From NCBI GenBank assembly GCA_021736785.1, contig JAIPFF010000019.1, positions 24,214 to 88,213 of the forward strand: a stretch of 64,000 bases of DNA, read 5' to 3'. The notes below the pieces were generated by a model. It did no database searches. It was not told where the DNA came from and was given only the letters and a program-made list of their open reading frames with translations. The stretch is from Thiohalocapsa sp. (GTDB lineage Bacteria > Pseudomonadota > Gammaproteobacteria > Chromatiales > Chromatiaceae). How positions within the stretch are numbered: position 1 is the first letter of the stretch; each line of letters begins with the position of its first letter. Of this stretch, positions 9,274 to 17,740 are shown one piece after another. The translations under genes were made by a program, and so were the position numbers.

Positions 9274-10023
9274 TCACAGCTTATAGCCGCGGTGAATCGC
9301 GACGATGCCGCCGGTCATGTTGAAGTAGCTGCAGCGCTCGAAGCCGGCCTGCTCCATCATCGAGAGCAGCGTGTCCTGGTCCGGATGCATGCGGATCGAC
9401 TCCGCCAGATAGCGATAGCTCTCGGCATCCCCGGCGACGAGCTTGCCCATGACCGGTAGCAGCGTAAAGGAGTAGAGGTCGTAGGCGCGGCTCAGGGGTC
9501 GGCTGACCGGGTGGGAAAATTCCAGAATCAGGGCGCGGCCGCCGGCGCGCAGGACGCGAAACATCTCGTTCAGCGCGAATTGCTTGTGGGTCACGTTGCG
9601 CAGCCCGAAGCCGATGGTGACGCAGTCGAAGCTGTTGTCCGCGAAGGGCAGCCGCTCGGCGTTGGCGATGGCGTAGTCGATGTTGCCGACGACGCCCTCG
9701 TCCACAAGCCGCTCGCGGCCGTGGGACAGCATCGCCTCGTTGATATCGGACATCACCACGTCGCCATCGGGTCCGACGATCTTCGAGAATTTTTGTGCCA
9801 GGTCGCCCGTGCCGGCGGCGAGATCAAGCACGCGCTGGCCCCGGCGAACACCCGCGAGCTCGATGGTTCGCCGTTTCCATAAGCGGTGTACGCCGGCGGA
9901 CATCAGGTCGTTCATCAGGTCGTAGCGCGAGGCGACGGAGTCGAAGACCGCGCGTACCCGCTGCTGCTTCTCTTCGACCGGGACTTCCTGGTAACCGAAA
10001 TGGGTGGTCTTGTCGTCGGACAT
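9274..10023 (-). CDS. ubiE: Ubiquinone/menaquinone C-methyltransferase UbiE (MenG)
   Basis: A 249-residue S-adenosylmethionine-dependent methyltransferase acting on demethylmenaquinone and 2-polyprenyl-6-methoxy-1,4-benzoquinol. The start ([19 protein letters not shown]) and the signatures [29 protein letters not shown] and [11 protein letters not shown] are family hallmarks. The ATG at 10023 is preferred over a GTG three codons upstream because the [10 protein letters not shown] start is conserved. This gene supplies the last step for the menaquinone pathway whose other genes sit at 45.6-55.1 kb, so it links the two quinone routes in this genome. Confidence 0.97.
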   Translation of the reverse strand: MSDDKTTHFGYQEVPVEEKQQRVRAVFDSVASRYDLMNDLMSAGVHRLWKRRTIELAGVRRGQRVLDLAAGTGDLAQKFSKIVGPDGDVVMSDINEAMLSHGRERLVDEGVVGNIDYAIANAERLPFADNSFDCVTIGFGLRNVTHKQFALNEMFRVLRAGGRALILEFSHPVSRPLSRAYDLYSFTLLPVMGKLVAGDAESYRYLAESIRMHPDQDTLLSMMEQAGFERCSYFNMTGGIVAIHRGYKL

Positions 10024-10488
10024 GGATCTCACTGCTCCGGGGTTGCGGCTGCGGATGACTGCCGCGCCGGCGCCTGTTCGATGTGGCGGCGCACGCGTTA
10101 TCTTTAAGATCGCAACCGGCTTCGGAAATTCTCTGGAACGGGCGCCGTTCGCCCACGGATCGGTGCCTTCCGGCGCCGAGGCCGGAAAAAGCGCGTGCCG
10201 AGGCCGAAACGGGATACTTGGCGGGTGCCGGCCGAGGCCGTTACCTTGCGTGGCCGGAACCTCAGTCGCAGCCGCGTACGTGCGAATCGCGCGCGCTGCG
10301 GTATCGGCCTCTCACGTCAGCGGCGATTCTACACCCAAGCGAGCGGGCGGGAACTGTGCGAAGTCAGTGACCCCGAGCCCGGTCCCGTGGCTGAGGGCGG
10401 CCCGAAGGGACCCCGTGGCTGGCTTGCCGGCGGGCAGCCGGGGCTGCCGTCGGCGCCGCCGCGGGCGGCGCCCGCTTGCGCTTCGGTC
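10024..10488. other. Intergenic region upstream of ubiE
   Basis: This 465-base stretch holds no convincing gene on either strand. It must contain the promoter of the ubi operon on the minus strand; an AT-rich patch around 10098-10108 (TTATCTTTAAG on the plus strand) is the most likely -10 region but no clear -35 was seen. Scattered GCCGAGGCCG motifs between 10178 and 10235 look like simple-sequence drift. Confidence 0.5.
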
Positions 10489-10851
10489 TCAGGAAGGGCG
10501 GTGCTTGCGCTTGTGGCCTGCCTTTTCCAACTCGTCCAAGTACTCTTTCCAAAGGGCTTCCTGGTTCTTGCCGAGCCCGTAGAGATACTCCCAAGAGTAA
10601 ATCCCCGTGTTGTGCTCGTCGTCGAAAAACAGGCACACGGCGTAGTTGCCGACGGGCTCGATCTTGTCGATATTCACCTCCTCCTTGCCGACTTGCAGCA
10701 CACGCTGGCCGGGGCCGTGGCCCTGGACCTCCGCCGACGGGGAATAGACGCGAAGCAACTCCACGGGCATGCTGAAGTGAGCGCCGTCGTCGAAGGTGAT
10801 CTCGAGGACGCGGGAATTGCGGTGCAGGTTGAACTCGGTCGGCGTTGGCAT
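10489..10851 (-). CDS. DUF971 domain protein
   Basis: A 120-residue protein consisting of one DUF971 (gamma-butyrobetaine hydroxylase N-terminal-like) domain. Visible features are RVLEITFDDGAHFSMPVELLRVYSPSAEVQ near the start, then VGNYAVCLFFDDEHNTGIYSW and YLYGLGKNQEALW, a conserved closing pattern. The domain folds as a small beta barrel; stand-alone copies are widespread in proteobacteria and of unproven function, possibly metal-linked. The ATG at 10851 has GGAG at good spacing; longer frames upstream are unsupported. It stands alone, with ubiE 465 bases downstream. Confidence 0.88.
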   Translation of the reverse strand: MPTPTEFNLHRNSRVLEITFDDGAHFSMPVELLRVYSPSAEVQGHGPGQRVLQVGKEEVNIDKIEPVGNYAVCLFFDDEHNTGIYSWEYLYGLGKNQEALWKEYLDELEKAGHKRKHRPS

Positions 10852-11059
10852 GGATGGACTCCGTTGTCTGATGGCGCGCGGCTCGGTGCGGCGCGAAAAT
10901 ACCTGCACGAGATGGGTGAAAGCGGGCAAGATTCAATGCCGTGGCAGGGTGCGGCGCGCCCGTTCCGGGCCGCGCCTCGGATGCCGCGCCCCGCGCCCCG
11001 CGCCCGGTGTGCCGGACAGCAGGCCGGACATCGGCGCCCGCGGGCAGAAAAGCTTCCTC

Positions 11060-11842
11060 ATGATCATTTGCAACTCAAACCGATACGTCTACATTCATCT
11101 CCACAAGTGCGCCGGCACAAGTGTCGAGCGCGCTCTGGCGAAGTCGCTGCAATACAACGATATTTTGATCGGCAGCACGGATCGCGGAGAGGCTCTGCAG
11201 CCGCTGTTCCAACAGATGATCGGCTTGCACAAGCATTCGCCGGCGGCGGCCGTCCTGCGGCTCGTCGGCGAGGATCTTTGGCGCAGCTACTTCACATTCG
11301 CCACCGTGCGCAACCCGTTCGATCTGGCAATTTCGCAATATCGTTTTTCGTTGATGCTGTTGGAGAAGGCGTTGCGGCAAGCAGGCGGGGCGCTACCGGA
11401 CCGGGCGGGGCCGATCGAGGTGCCGATGAGCCCGAGGGATTGGCGGTGGGACTATCCCGGTGTGCGGGCGCTCGTCTCCGCGGACGGTATGCAGACGTCG
11501 TTCTCGGCATTCATCCGCTCGCAGTATCTCGAAAACTGGGGCGGCTTCGCACCGATGAGCGAGCATTTGTCGGACGACAGCGGCCGCTTGTTGGTGGACG
11601 AAGTCTTCAAGCTCGAAGAGTTGTCCGTCTCCTGGCCGGACTTGGTTGCCCGGCTCGGTGTCGAGCAAGACATCGATCTCGAGACCTACAACGCGACCAA
11701 GTTCGGCGTCGCGTCTGCGACGGCGGGGCGCGGTAAGGGGCGCCGGCAGCACTACCGCAACGCGGACGACATCTCATTGATTAGGGCGCGATTTCGCCGC
11801 GACTTCGAGTTGTTCGGATATGCACCGCGGCTAGAAGGCTAG
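11060..11842 (+). CDS. Sulfotransferase family protein
   Basis: A 260-residue cytosolic sulfotransferase-like protein. The 5'-phosphosulfate binding loop appears as IHLHKCAGTSVERAL at residues ~10-25. The 3'-phosphate binding region appears as TVRNPFDLAISQYRF near residue 85. These are the two signatures of enzymes using PAPS as sulfate donor, here closest to the sulfotransferase family 2 layout found in surface-glycan loci. The ATG at 11060 precedes the first beta strand. It is a single gene between DUF971 and hslU, not part of the polysaccharide cluster, so the acceptor is unknown. The family assignment is firm, the substrate is not. Confidence 0.8.
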   Translation: MIICNSNRYVYIHLHKCAGTSVERALAKSLQYNDILIGSTDRGEALQPLFQQMIGLHKHSPAAAVLRLVGEDLWRSYFTFATVRNPFDLAISQYRFSLMLLEKALRQAGGALPDRAGPIEVPMSPRDWRWDYPGVRALVSADGMQTSFSAFIRSQYLENWGGFAPMSEHLSDDSGRLLVDEVFKLEELSVSWPDLVARLGVEQDIDLETYNATKFGVASATAGRGKGRRQHYRNADDISLIRARFRRDFELFGYAPRLEG

Positions 11843-11951
11843 GGAAGCGCTGCAATATCGAGCTCCATCCGTGCCGATTTCGGCGGCGAGGGCCGGTCGA
11901 GGCGCGCGTCTGCGCGACGGCGCATGCCGCCCCGGAGCCGCGCAGCAAAGG

Positions 11952-13286
11952 CTAGAGGATGTACTGCGACAAATCCTCGTCCGCCGCCAGTTCGGCCAGG
12001 TTCTGGTCGACATAGGCGGCGTTGATGGTGATGGGCACCCGGTCGAGCTCCGGCGCGTTGAAGGAGATATCTTCCAGCAGGCGCTCCATGACGGTGTGCA
12101 GCCGGCGGGCGCCGATGTTTTCGGTGCGCTCGTTGACCTGGAAGGCGATCTCGGCGAGACGGCGAATGCCGTCGTCGGTAAATTCCAGCTTGACCCCTTC
12201 GGTGGCGAGCAGCGCGGTGTACTGATCGGTCAGGGATTCATCGGGCTCGGTCAGGATGCGCACGAAGTCGTCGGTGGTCAGGGCCTGCAGCTCGACGCGA
12301 ATCGGCAGGCGGCCCTGAAGCTCGGGGATCAGGTCCGAGGGCTTGGCGAGATGGAACGCGCCGGAAGCAATGAACAGGATGTGGTCGGTCTTGACCATGC
12401 CGTGCTTGGTCGAGACGGTGCTGCCCTCCACCAGCGGCAGCAGATCCCGCTGCACGCCCTCTCGGGATACGTCCGCTCCGCCCGAGTGCTCGGCGCGCCG
12501 CGTGACCTTGTCGAGCTCGTCGAGAAAGACGATACCGTTCTGCTCGACGTTGCTCATGGCCCTGAGCTTCATCTCTTCCTCGTTCACCATTTTCGCCGCT
12601 TCCTCGTCGCGCAGCACCTTGCGTGCCTCGGCGATCCGCAGCTTGCGCCGCTTGGTGCGGTTGGAGCCCATATTCTGGAACAGGCCCTGTAGCTGGTTGG
12701 TCATCTCTTCCATGCCCGGGGGCGCCATGATCTCGACGCCCAGCGGCGACGCGCTGACCTGCACCTCGATCTCGCGCTCATCGAGCTCGCCGGCGCGCAG
12801 CTTCTGCCGAAACTTCTCTCGGGTGGCCGAGGATGTGCCGCCGGCGCGGCTGTCCTGCTCGAAGTCCGACGGCGGCGGCAGCAAGGCATCGAGAATGCGC
12901 TCTTCGGCGGCGGCCTCCGCGCGACCGGTATTGCGTGCCATCTCCTGCTCGCGCTCAAGCTTGATTGCGATATCGGCGAGATCGCGGACGATCGACTCCA
13001 CATCGCGGCCGACATAACCCACTTCGGTGAACTTCGTCGCCTCTACTTTCAAGAACGGCGCATTGGCGAGCTTCGCCAGGCGGCGAGCGATCTCGGTCTT
13101 GCCGACGCCGGTGGGGCCGATCATCAAAATGTTCTTCGGCGTGATCTCCGAGCGCATGGGCTCCTCGATCTGTGCGCGCCGCCAGCGGTTGCGCAGCGCG
13201 ATGGCGACGGCGCGCTTTGCCGCATGCTGGCCGATGATGTGCTTGTCCAGTTCGGCAACGATGCGCTTCGGGGTAATCTCGGACAT
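11952..13286 (-). CDS. hslU: ATP-dependent protease ATPase subunit HslU
   Basis: A 444-residue AAA+ unfoldase that feeds proteins into the HslV peptidase in the cytoplasm. Seen directly are the start [20 protein letters not shown], Walker [11 protein letters not shown], the pore-loop region [11 protein letters not shown], a charged I-domain at about residues 110-230, Walker [12 protein letters not shown] and the C-terminal tail DEDLSQYIL, which docks into HslV. Length equals that of the E. coli protein. It lies 117 bases downstream of hslV in the usual hslVU order. Confidence 0.98.
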   Translation of the reverse strand: MSEITPKRIVAELDKHIIGQHAAKRAVAIALRNRWRRAQIEEPMRSEITPKNILMIGPTGVGKTEIARRLAKLANAPFLKVEATKFTEVGYVGRDVESIVRDLADIAIKLEREQEMARNTGRAEAAAEERILDALLPPPSDFEQDSRAGGTSSATREKFRQKLRAGELDEREIEVQVSASPLGVEIMAPPGMEEMTNQLQGLFQNMGSNRTKRRKLRIAEARKVLRDEEAAKMVNEEEMKLRAMSNVEQNGIVFLDELDKVTRRAEHSGGADVSREGVQRDLLPLVEGSTVSTKHGMVKTDHILFIASGAFHLAKPSDLIPELQGRLPIRVELQALTTDDFVRILTEPDESLTDQYTALLATEGVKLEFTDDGIRRLAEIAFQVNERTENIGARRLHTVMERLLEDISFNAPELDRVPITINAAYVDQNLAELAADEDLSQYIL

Positions 13287-13403
13287 GGGATGCCTACTGT
13301 CGGGTTGATGGCGCGGCGCATTGCGCCGGCCGGGGCAGCCGGCTCACCGGTTGCGGGAAGAACTTTGGCCTTCTCGTGGTTTCTGCAAGCCGGGGCGGGC
13401 CGC

Positions 13404-13946
13404 TCAGCCCGCTGCCAGCTCTTCGATGACGAGATTGTGATTGGTATAGATGCAGATGTCGGCGGCGATGCCCAAGGCCCGCTCGACGATGTCGCGCGCG
13501 CCGAGATCGGTATTCTCGCTGAGTGCGCGTGCCGCGGCCTGGGCGAAGGCGCCGCCGGAGCCGATCGCCATCAGGTCGTTCTCGGGCTCGAGCACGTCGC
13601 CGGTGCCGGAGATGATCAGTGATGCCTCGTGGTCGGCGACGCAGAGCATGGCCTCGAGCCGGCGCAGCATGCGATCGGTCCGCCAGTCTTTCGCGAGCTC
13701 GACCGCCGAGCGCGTCAAATGCCCCTGGTGTTTTTCCAGCTTGCCCTCGAAGCGCTCGAACAGCGTGAAGGCGTCCGCCGTCGCGCCGGCGAATCCCGCC
13801 AGCACCTTGTCCCGATACAAGCGGCGTACCTTTCGGGCGTTTCCTTTCATGACCGTCTGGCCGAGGGATACTTGGCCGTCGCCGCCGATGACGACGCTGC
13901 CGTGGCGGCGGACGGAGAGTATTGTCGTACCGTGAAACTGTTCCAT
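13404..13946 (-). CDS. hslV: ATP-dependent protease peptidase subunit HslV
   Basis: A 180-residue proteasome-like threonine peptidase that forms a double hexamer partnered by HslU. The active-site threonine lies in [20 protein letters not shown]; the conserved [16 protein letters not shown] follows. Unlike the short E. coli start (Met-Thr-Thr-Ile), this protein has a six-residue leader MEQFHG ahead of the catalytic threonine, so it must be processed to free the nucleophile, as in several other proteobacteria. A candidate sigma-70 promoter lies at 13977-14006. Confidence 0.97.
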   Translation of the reverse strand: MEQFHGTTILSVRRHGSVVIGGDGQVSLGQTVMKGNARKVRRLYRDKVLAGFAGATADAFTLFERFEGKLEKHQGHLTRSAVELAKDWRTDRMLRRLEAMLCVADHEASLIISGTGDVLEPENDLMAIGSGGAFAQAAARALSENTDLGARDIVERALGIAADICIYTNHNLVIEELAAG

Positions 13947-13976
13947 TGCGGGGCTCTTGCTGACTGCTCTCGGATT

Positions 13977-14006
13977 ATTCTACGCCCTTGACGGGGTGGA
14001 TTTCAG
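13977..14006 (-). promoter_or_regulatory. Candidate promoter of hslVU
   Basis: On the minus strand CTGAAA (14001-14006) and TAGAAT (13977-13982) are separated by 18 bases and lie about 30 bases upstream of the hslV start. They match the sigma-70 -35 and -10 boxes at 4 of 6 and 5 of 6 positions. No clean heat-shock sigma-32 pair was found. Confidence 0.4.
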
Positions 14007-14166
14007 ACGCGGGCGCTTCGCCGGCAACGCTTCGCGCGCCGTTTGCGGCGCTGGCGGCAGCCCCTGTTTGCCGGGTAGACTCCCGCGTCCACGCGCAGGC
14101 GGCGTGTCGGCTGATACGCCGCCGGTCAATCCACCCACAGCGTAGGCGCCACTGCGCCGAGCCGCC

Positions 14167-15132
14167 ATGCCACATGTCGATTTCAAGCCCGTCGCGGACG
14201 GGATCTACTGCGTCGAGACCGGCCTCTATCGTCCGGGTCTTGCCTCCTGCTATGTCATCCGCGCCGAGGACCGCCTGGCGTTTATCGATACCGGTACTGC
14301 GAACACCGTGCCCGCGCTGCTCCAGGTGGTCGACGCACTCGGGCTTACTCCGGCCGATGTCGAGTATGTGATTCCGACGCACGTGCACCTCGACCATGCC
14401 GGCGGCGCGGGCGCGCTGATGGCCGCTTGTCCCCGCGCAAAGCTGATCGTCCACCCCAAGGGCGCGGCACACATGATCGATCCCGCCAAGCTCACCGCCG
14501 GTGCGACGGCAGTCTACGGCGAAGCGGCTTTCGCGCGGGACTTCGGCGCGCTGACGCCGGTCGCTCCCGAGCGTGTGATTGCGGCCGATGACGGGCAGTT
14601 GTTCGACCTCGCCGGGCGTTCGCTGATGTTCATCGACACGCCGGGTCACGCCAATCATCACGGCTGCATTTACGATGCGGCCAGCGGCGGCGTCTTCAGC
14701 GGCGACACGTTCGGCATCTCCTACCGGGAGCTCGATACCGAATCCGGACCCTGGCTGTTTGCGCCGACCACCCCGGTCGCGTTCGATCCGGATGCATGGC
14801 AGCTCAGCCTGGACCGGATCATGGCGCTCGCGCCGCGGGCGGTGTTTCTGACGCACTATTGTCGGATCGACGAGCCGGCCCGGTTGGTCGACGATCTGCG
14901 CCGCAGCATTCGCGATCTCGCCGATATCGCAAAGCGCGAAGAGGCATCGGCCGACGCCGGCCGTCAGCAACGCCTCGAGCAGGCGATCACGCGTCATTTG
15001 ATCGACGATGCCCGGCGCCACGGCTGCCGGCTCGAGGAGGCGCGCATCCGGGAGTTGCTGGCTGTAGACCTGGCCCTGAATGCCCAAGGACTCGAGGTTT
15101 GGCTGCGTCGCCGCGCCCGTGACCGGTCCTGA
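14167..15132 (+). CDS. MBL-fold metallohydrolase
   Basis: A 321-residue metallo-beta-lactamase-fold hydrolase, probably cytoplasmic (no signal peptide). The metal-binding signature THVHLDHAGG is at about residue 79, with further ligands in FIDTPGHANHH and FSGDTFGISY and a closing histidine in FLTHYCR. The last ~90 residues form a helical, charged extension (DLADIAKREEASAD...) beyond the core fold. It is divergent from hslVU and stands alone, so no pathway can be read from context. Glyoxalase II, lactonase and other activities share this pattern. Confidence 0.85.
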   Translation: MPHVDFKPVADGIYCVETGLYRPGLASCYVIRAEDRLAFIDTGTANTVPALLQVVDALGLTPADVEYVIPTHVHLDHAGGAGALMAACPRAKLIVHPKGAAHMIDPAKLTAGATAVYGEAAFARDFGALTPVAPERVIAADDGQLFDLAGRSLMFIDTPGHANHHGCIYDAASGGVFSGDTFGISYRELDTESGPWLFAPTTPVAFDPDAWQLSLDRIMALAPRAVFLTHYCRIDEPARLVDDLRRSIRDLADIAKREEASADAGRQQRLEQAITRHLIDDARRHGCRLEEARIRELLAVDLALNAQGLEVWLRRRARDRS

Positions 15133-15266
15133 GCACCGGCGCTGCCGCGGGGCGCAATGCCTCGCCGAGCGCCCCCGGCACTCGCCAATGCCTGTCGCCG
15201 CGCAATCGCGAATCAGTCGGAGGGCGACGAGCCCGGCAGCGCTATGTTGCGGCGCTGACGGCGCAC

Positions 15267-15725
15267 TCAAGCGGTTTCCGCGTCTTCCCAGGGACGGCCG
15301 CGGCAAATCGTGCGTGCGTCGAGCAGCAGACTGTAGACCTCGTGCAGGCGCTCGGGGATGACGACGGCGCCGTCCTTGACGCTGTATTTGGCGGCGAGCA
15401 ACTCGCGGGGCTGCTTGGGCAGGTCGAACAGATCGACCAAGTGCATGTCCCATTCGTCGAAATAGACAGGGCCGATCTGTTCGAACGCGATCAGACTCAC
15501 GTCGTGGTGGCGCGGATCCCGGATGATGCGGTTGAACAGCGTGTTGACGGCGTCGGAGGGGCCTTCGAGCACCTGCAGGAAGTCGTTTCCGGACAGCAGC
15601 AGCAGGCCGGTGATGCCGAGGGCGCGATTGTTCTCGGCGCTTTGACGGACCAATTCGCCCAGCTCGTCGTTGGGCATCGACGCGTCCGAGCACAGGCTGC
15701 GGTAGATCAGTCGACAGTTGGCCAT
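15267..15725 (-). CDS. BLUF-domain blue-light photoreceptor
   Basis: A 152-residue protein made of one BLUF flavin domain plus a short helical tail. The photoactive residues are present: Tyr8 in RLIYRS, Asn32 in ENNRALGITG, Gln51 in FLQVLEGP, and Trp92 and Met94 in EWDM. No output domain (such as EAL) is fused, so it likely signals through a partner protein, as other short BLUF proteins do. In a phototroph it could tune pigment synthesis or motility to blue light; this is inference. The ATG at 15725 is close to the first beta strand. A 15-copy heptanucleotide array begins 327 bases upstream. Confidence 0.9.
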   Translation of the reverse strand: MANCRLIYRSLCSDASMPNDELGELVRQSAENNRALGITGLLLLSGNDFLQVLEGPSDAVNTLFNRIIRDPRHHDVSLIAFEQIGPVYFDEWDMHLVDLFDLPKQPRELLAAKYSVKDGAVVIPERLHEVYSLLLDARTICRGRPWEDAETA

Positions 15726-16051
15726 TGCCGGGCGGTGCGGTCATGTGACGCACGCAGTCCGTGTGCGGGCGGTGCGGGTCCGCAACTGCACCGGCGCGGA
15801 GGCCGGTACCGGTTTGCTGCCGCCGACCCCGTTGTCGGCACCCCTTGCCTACCGGCGAGGGCCTGCCGGCACGGATAACGCCGATACGACGTCTCCAAGC
15901 GCCGATGGCATCGACTCGGATCGCCCGCGGACTGTAAGTGCACAAGACCCACAAAATAGCAAAGCGCCCGGCTTTTGCAACTCGTCGCCGGTGAAACCCG
16001 CGTCGGCGCGTGGTCTTGGCGGGGATCTCGATCACTTTTGCGGACGATCGT
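15726..16051. other. Intergenic region upstream of the BLUF gene
   Basis: About 325 bases with no convincing gene. It should carry the BLUF promoter on the minus strand and ends at the GCCGAAA array. No convincing -35/-10 pair was found. Confidence 0.4.
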
Positions 16052-16156
16052 GCCGAAAGCCGAAAGCCGAAAGCCGAAAGCCGAAAGCCGAAAGCCGAAA
16101 GCCGAAAGCCGAAAGCCGAAAGCCGAAAGCCGAAAGCCGAAAGCCGAAAGCCGAAA
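16052..16156. repeat. Heptanucleotide tandem array, 15 perfect copies
   Basis: GCCGAAA is repeated 15 times without a mismatch over 105 bases. Seven is not a multiple of three, so the reading frames inside it have a 21-base period and several stay open (for example the peptide period AESRKPK on plus and FRLSAFG on minus). These frames are repeat artefacts, not genes. The perfection of the copies points to recent slipped-strand expansion. Confidence 0.97.
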
Positions 16157-16187
16157 ACATCCCAGGCCGTAGACTGCGATGACGAGC

Positions 16188-16230
16188 AAAAAAATGCTCG
16201 ACCCCGGGAGGAGGTCGAGCACGTTTTTTT
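16188..16230. terminator. Bidirectional intrinsic terminator
   Basis: A 9-bp perfect stem (16195-16203 with 16213-16221, TGCTCGACC) with a 9-base loop has seven A before it (16188-16194) and seven T after it (16224-16230). It can therefore stop transcription in both directions. The minus-strand orientation ends the fasciclin gene transcript, whose stop codon is about 100 bases upstream of it. Confidence 0.9.
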
Positions 16231-16329
16231 GCACCGACGGGCCGCACCGGTGTAACGCTCCGGCTAACCGATGTTCACGGACCTGTCGAATGTCGTGATT
16301 CTATTCGCAGCGGATCAGGATATCGGGCA

Positions 16330-16944
16330 TTACATGATCGGCCGGTCGATGACGTGCACCACGCCGTCGGCCGCGAACAGGTTGGTCTTGACGACGCCGG
16401 CGCCGCCGACACCGATATGGCCACCTGCTTCCGAGGACGTCCCCACCGGGATCATCTCGCCGTCGAGCGTTCGGGCCTGCTGCATCTGCATCAGGTCGGT
16501 CGCCGTGTAACGTCCGGGAATGATGTGCTTGGAGACGATCCGGCTCATAGCGTCCTTGTCGTTCAGCAAAGCCGCGCGCTGCTCGGGACTCATTCTCGAG
16601 AAGGCCTCGTCGCTGGGCACGAACAAGGTGTAGTCGCCGCCCGTCAGTTGATCGGCAATGCCGGTCGCGGTCAGCATGGTCTCGAAATCATCGAACAAGC
16701 CGGAGCCGGTAACGAGGTCGAGCACGTGCTTGTCGCTGGCATAGGAGGGCACGCCGTTCGGCTTGCCGTAACGTGCCAGAACATCGACGGGCTCGGCATT
16801 CTCGAGGCCCGCGTTGGCGCGCTCTCGGGTTTCCTCGTCCGCGTACTTGTTGCCGAGGGACAAGGCCGTCAGCGGGCCGAGTGCCATCGCCAGACCGAGA
16901 AACAGGACAAGGCGGTTGGACTGAGTCACGTTCGCATCGCTCAT
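16330..16944 (-). CDS. Fasciclin (FAS1) domain protein, exported or membrane-anchored
   Basis: A 204-residue protein with one FAS1 domain at about residues 70-204. The domain's two conserved boxes appear as YTLFVPSDEAFSRM and a closing FAADGVVHVIDRPIM, with the H-box region SKHIIPGRYTATDLMQ between them. An N-terminal hydrophobic segment (LVLFLGLAMALGPLTALSL) preceded by a polar start would act as a signal anchor. FAS1 proteins are extracytoplasmic adhesion or matrix proteins. The ATG at 16944 has a GAGG upstream; the frame stays open further but adds nothing recognisable. The transcript ends at the terminator 100 bases downstream. Confidence 0.87.
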   Translation of the reverse strand: MSDANVTQSNRLVLFLGLAMALGPLTALSLGNKYADEETRERANAGLENAEPVDVLARYGKPNGVPSYASDKHVLDLVTGSGLFDDFETMLTATGIADQLTGGDYTLFVPSDEAFSRMSPEQRAALLNDKDAMSRIVSKHIIPGRYTATDLMQMQQARTLDGEMIPVGTSSEAGGHIGVGGAGVVKTNLFAADGVVHVIDRPIM

Positions 16945-17319
16945 GGGACTATCCTCTGTTTGCCGCAGTTGAAGACTACATCCGGACAGAATCGGGACGG
17001 ACATCGCCGCCACCTGGTCAAGGACACCGATTCTGCCCTCCACGAGAGCGTAGGTCTGGACAAAGTCACGTCGGGACAAGGAAAACGTCTTTCGATACGT
17101 GGTTTTCGGCGGGCTTGGAATAGGGCGATCAGGTTGTAGCCGTCGGCGACGGCAGCCCGACCGACGCCGCGGCCGGATCGGTGCGCTCGAGGCAGATCCG
17201 CCGGATGGCGCGGACTCGTCGTTTGAGTCACCCGTGAAACTAACCTATCGCCAGGTCGACGGCGGCTGCCCCCGCAACCCGCCCGCGCTTCCCCCGGCGC
17301 GACTCGGCCTTCATCTCGG
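16945..17319. other. Intergenic region between fasciclin and glutaredoxin genes
   Basis: About 375 bases without a recognisable protein gene. It must hold the fasciclin promoter on the minus strand. It ends at a strong plus-strand terminator although no plus-strand gene precedes it, so an unannotated plus-strand RNA is possible here. Confidence 0.4.
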
Positions 17320-17356
17320 CTGCCGGGTGCATTGCCATGCGCCCGGCAGTTTTTTT
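17320..17356 (+). terminator. Strong intrinsic terminator, plus strand, orphan
   Basis: An 11-bp stem with one G-T pair (17320-17330 with 17339-17349, CTGCCGGGTGC) encloses an 8-base loop and is followed directly by seven T (17350-17356). It acts on plus-strand transcripts. Both flanking genes are on the minus strand. Confidence 0.85.
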
Positions 17357-17362
17357 CGGCGT

Positions 17363-17611
17363 CTAGCGGCGCTTGCCGCGGGTATCGCCCTCGTAGAGCG
17401 CGAGGAAGCGCTGTTCGGAGAACCCGTCCAGGCGTCGGTTGCCGACCAACAGCAGCGGTACGCCGCGCCCGCCGAGCCGCTCGAACTCCTTGCGCGCGCG
17501 CGGGTTACGTGCCACGTCCATCTCGCGAAAGCCGATCCCGTGCCCGCGCAGAAAGGCCTTCGCGCGATTGCAATGGCTGCAAGATGCCGTGGTGTAGATG
17601 ACCACCGACAT
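17363..17611 (-). CDS. Glutaredoxin-family protein
   Basis: An 82-residue thioredoxin-fold protein. The redox motif CSHC lies at residues 11-14 after the first strand (SVVIYTTAS). The cis-Pro region is GGRGVPLLLVGNRRLDGF, closing with a short helix. This is the NrdH/glutaredoxin 3 layout; it could reduce disulfides in the cytoplasm. Two starts are possible: ATG at 17611 (used here, just before the first strand) or ATG at 17632, adding seven residues; neither has a clear ribosome binding site. It lies downstream of xerC on the same strand and may be cotranscribed. Confidence 0.83.
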   Translation of the reverse strand: MSVVIYTTASCSHCNRAKAFLRGHGIGFREMDVARNPRARKEFERLGGRGVPLLLVGNRRLDGFSEQRFLALYEGDTRGKRR

Positions 17612-17740
17612 ACGTCCCGGCTTGGCGCTCATCCCGGGCGGACCGCCGGACCGCGGTGTCTGCCCGGACGCGGGCACCGCGCGGGCTCAAACGTCGCGCG
17701 GTCTCTCGAGCGGTCGCTGGTCGAGCGATCGCGACGACAC

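Noticed and set aside
10195..11736. A 513-residue plus-strand frame through the ubiE/DUF971 intergenic region and into the sulfotransferase.
   Set aside because: It runs antisense to DUF971 and out of frame with the sulfotransferase; no conserved motif.
15975..16255. Open frames on both strands spanning the heptanucleotide array (peptides rich in AESRKPK or FRLSAFG).
   Set aside because: They are created by the GCCGAAA repeat, lack ribosome binding sites and homology, and overlap a terminator.
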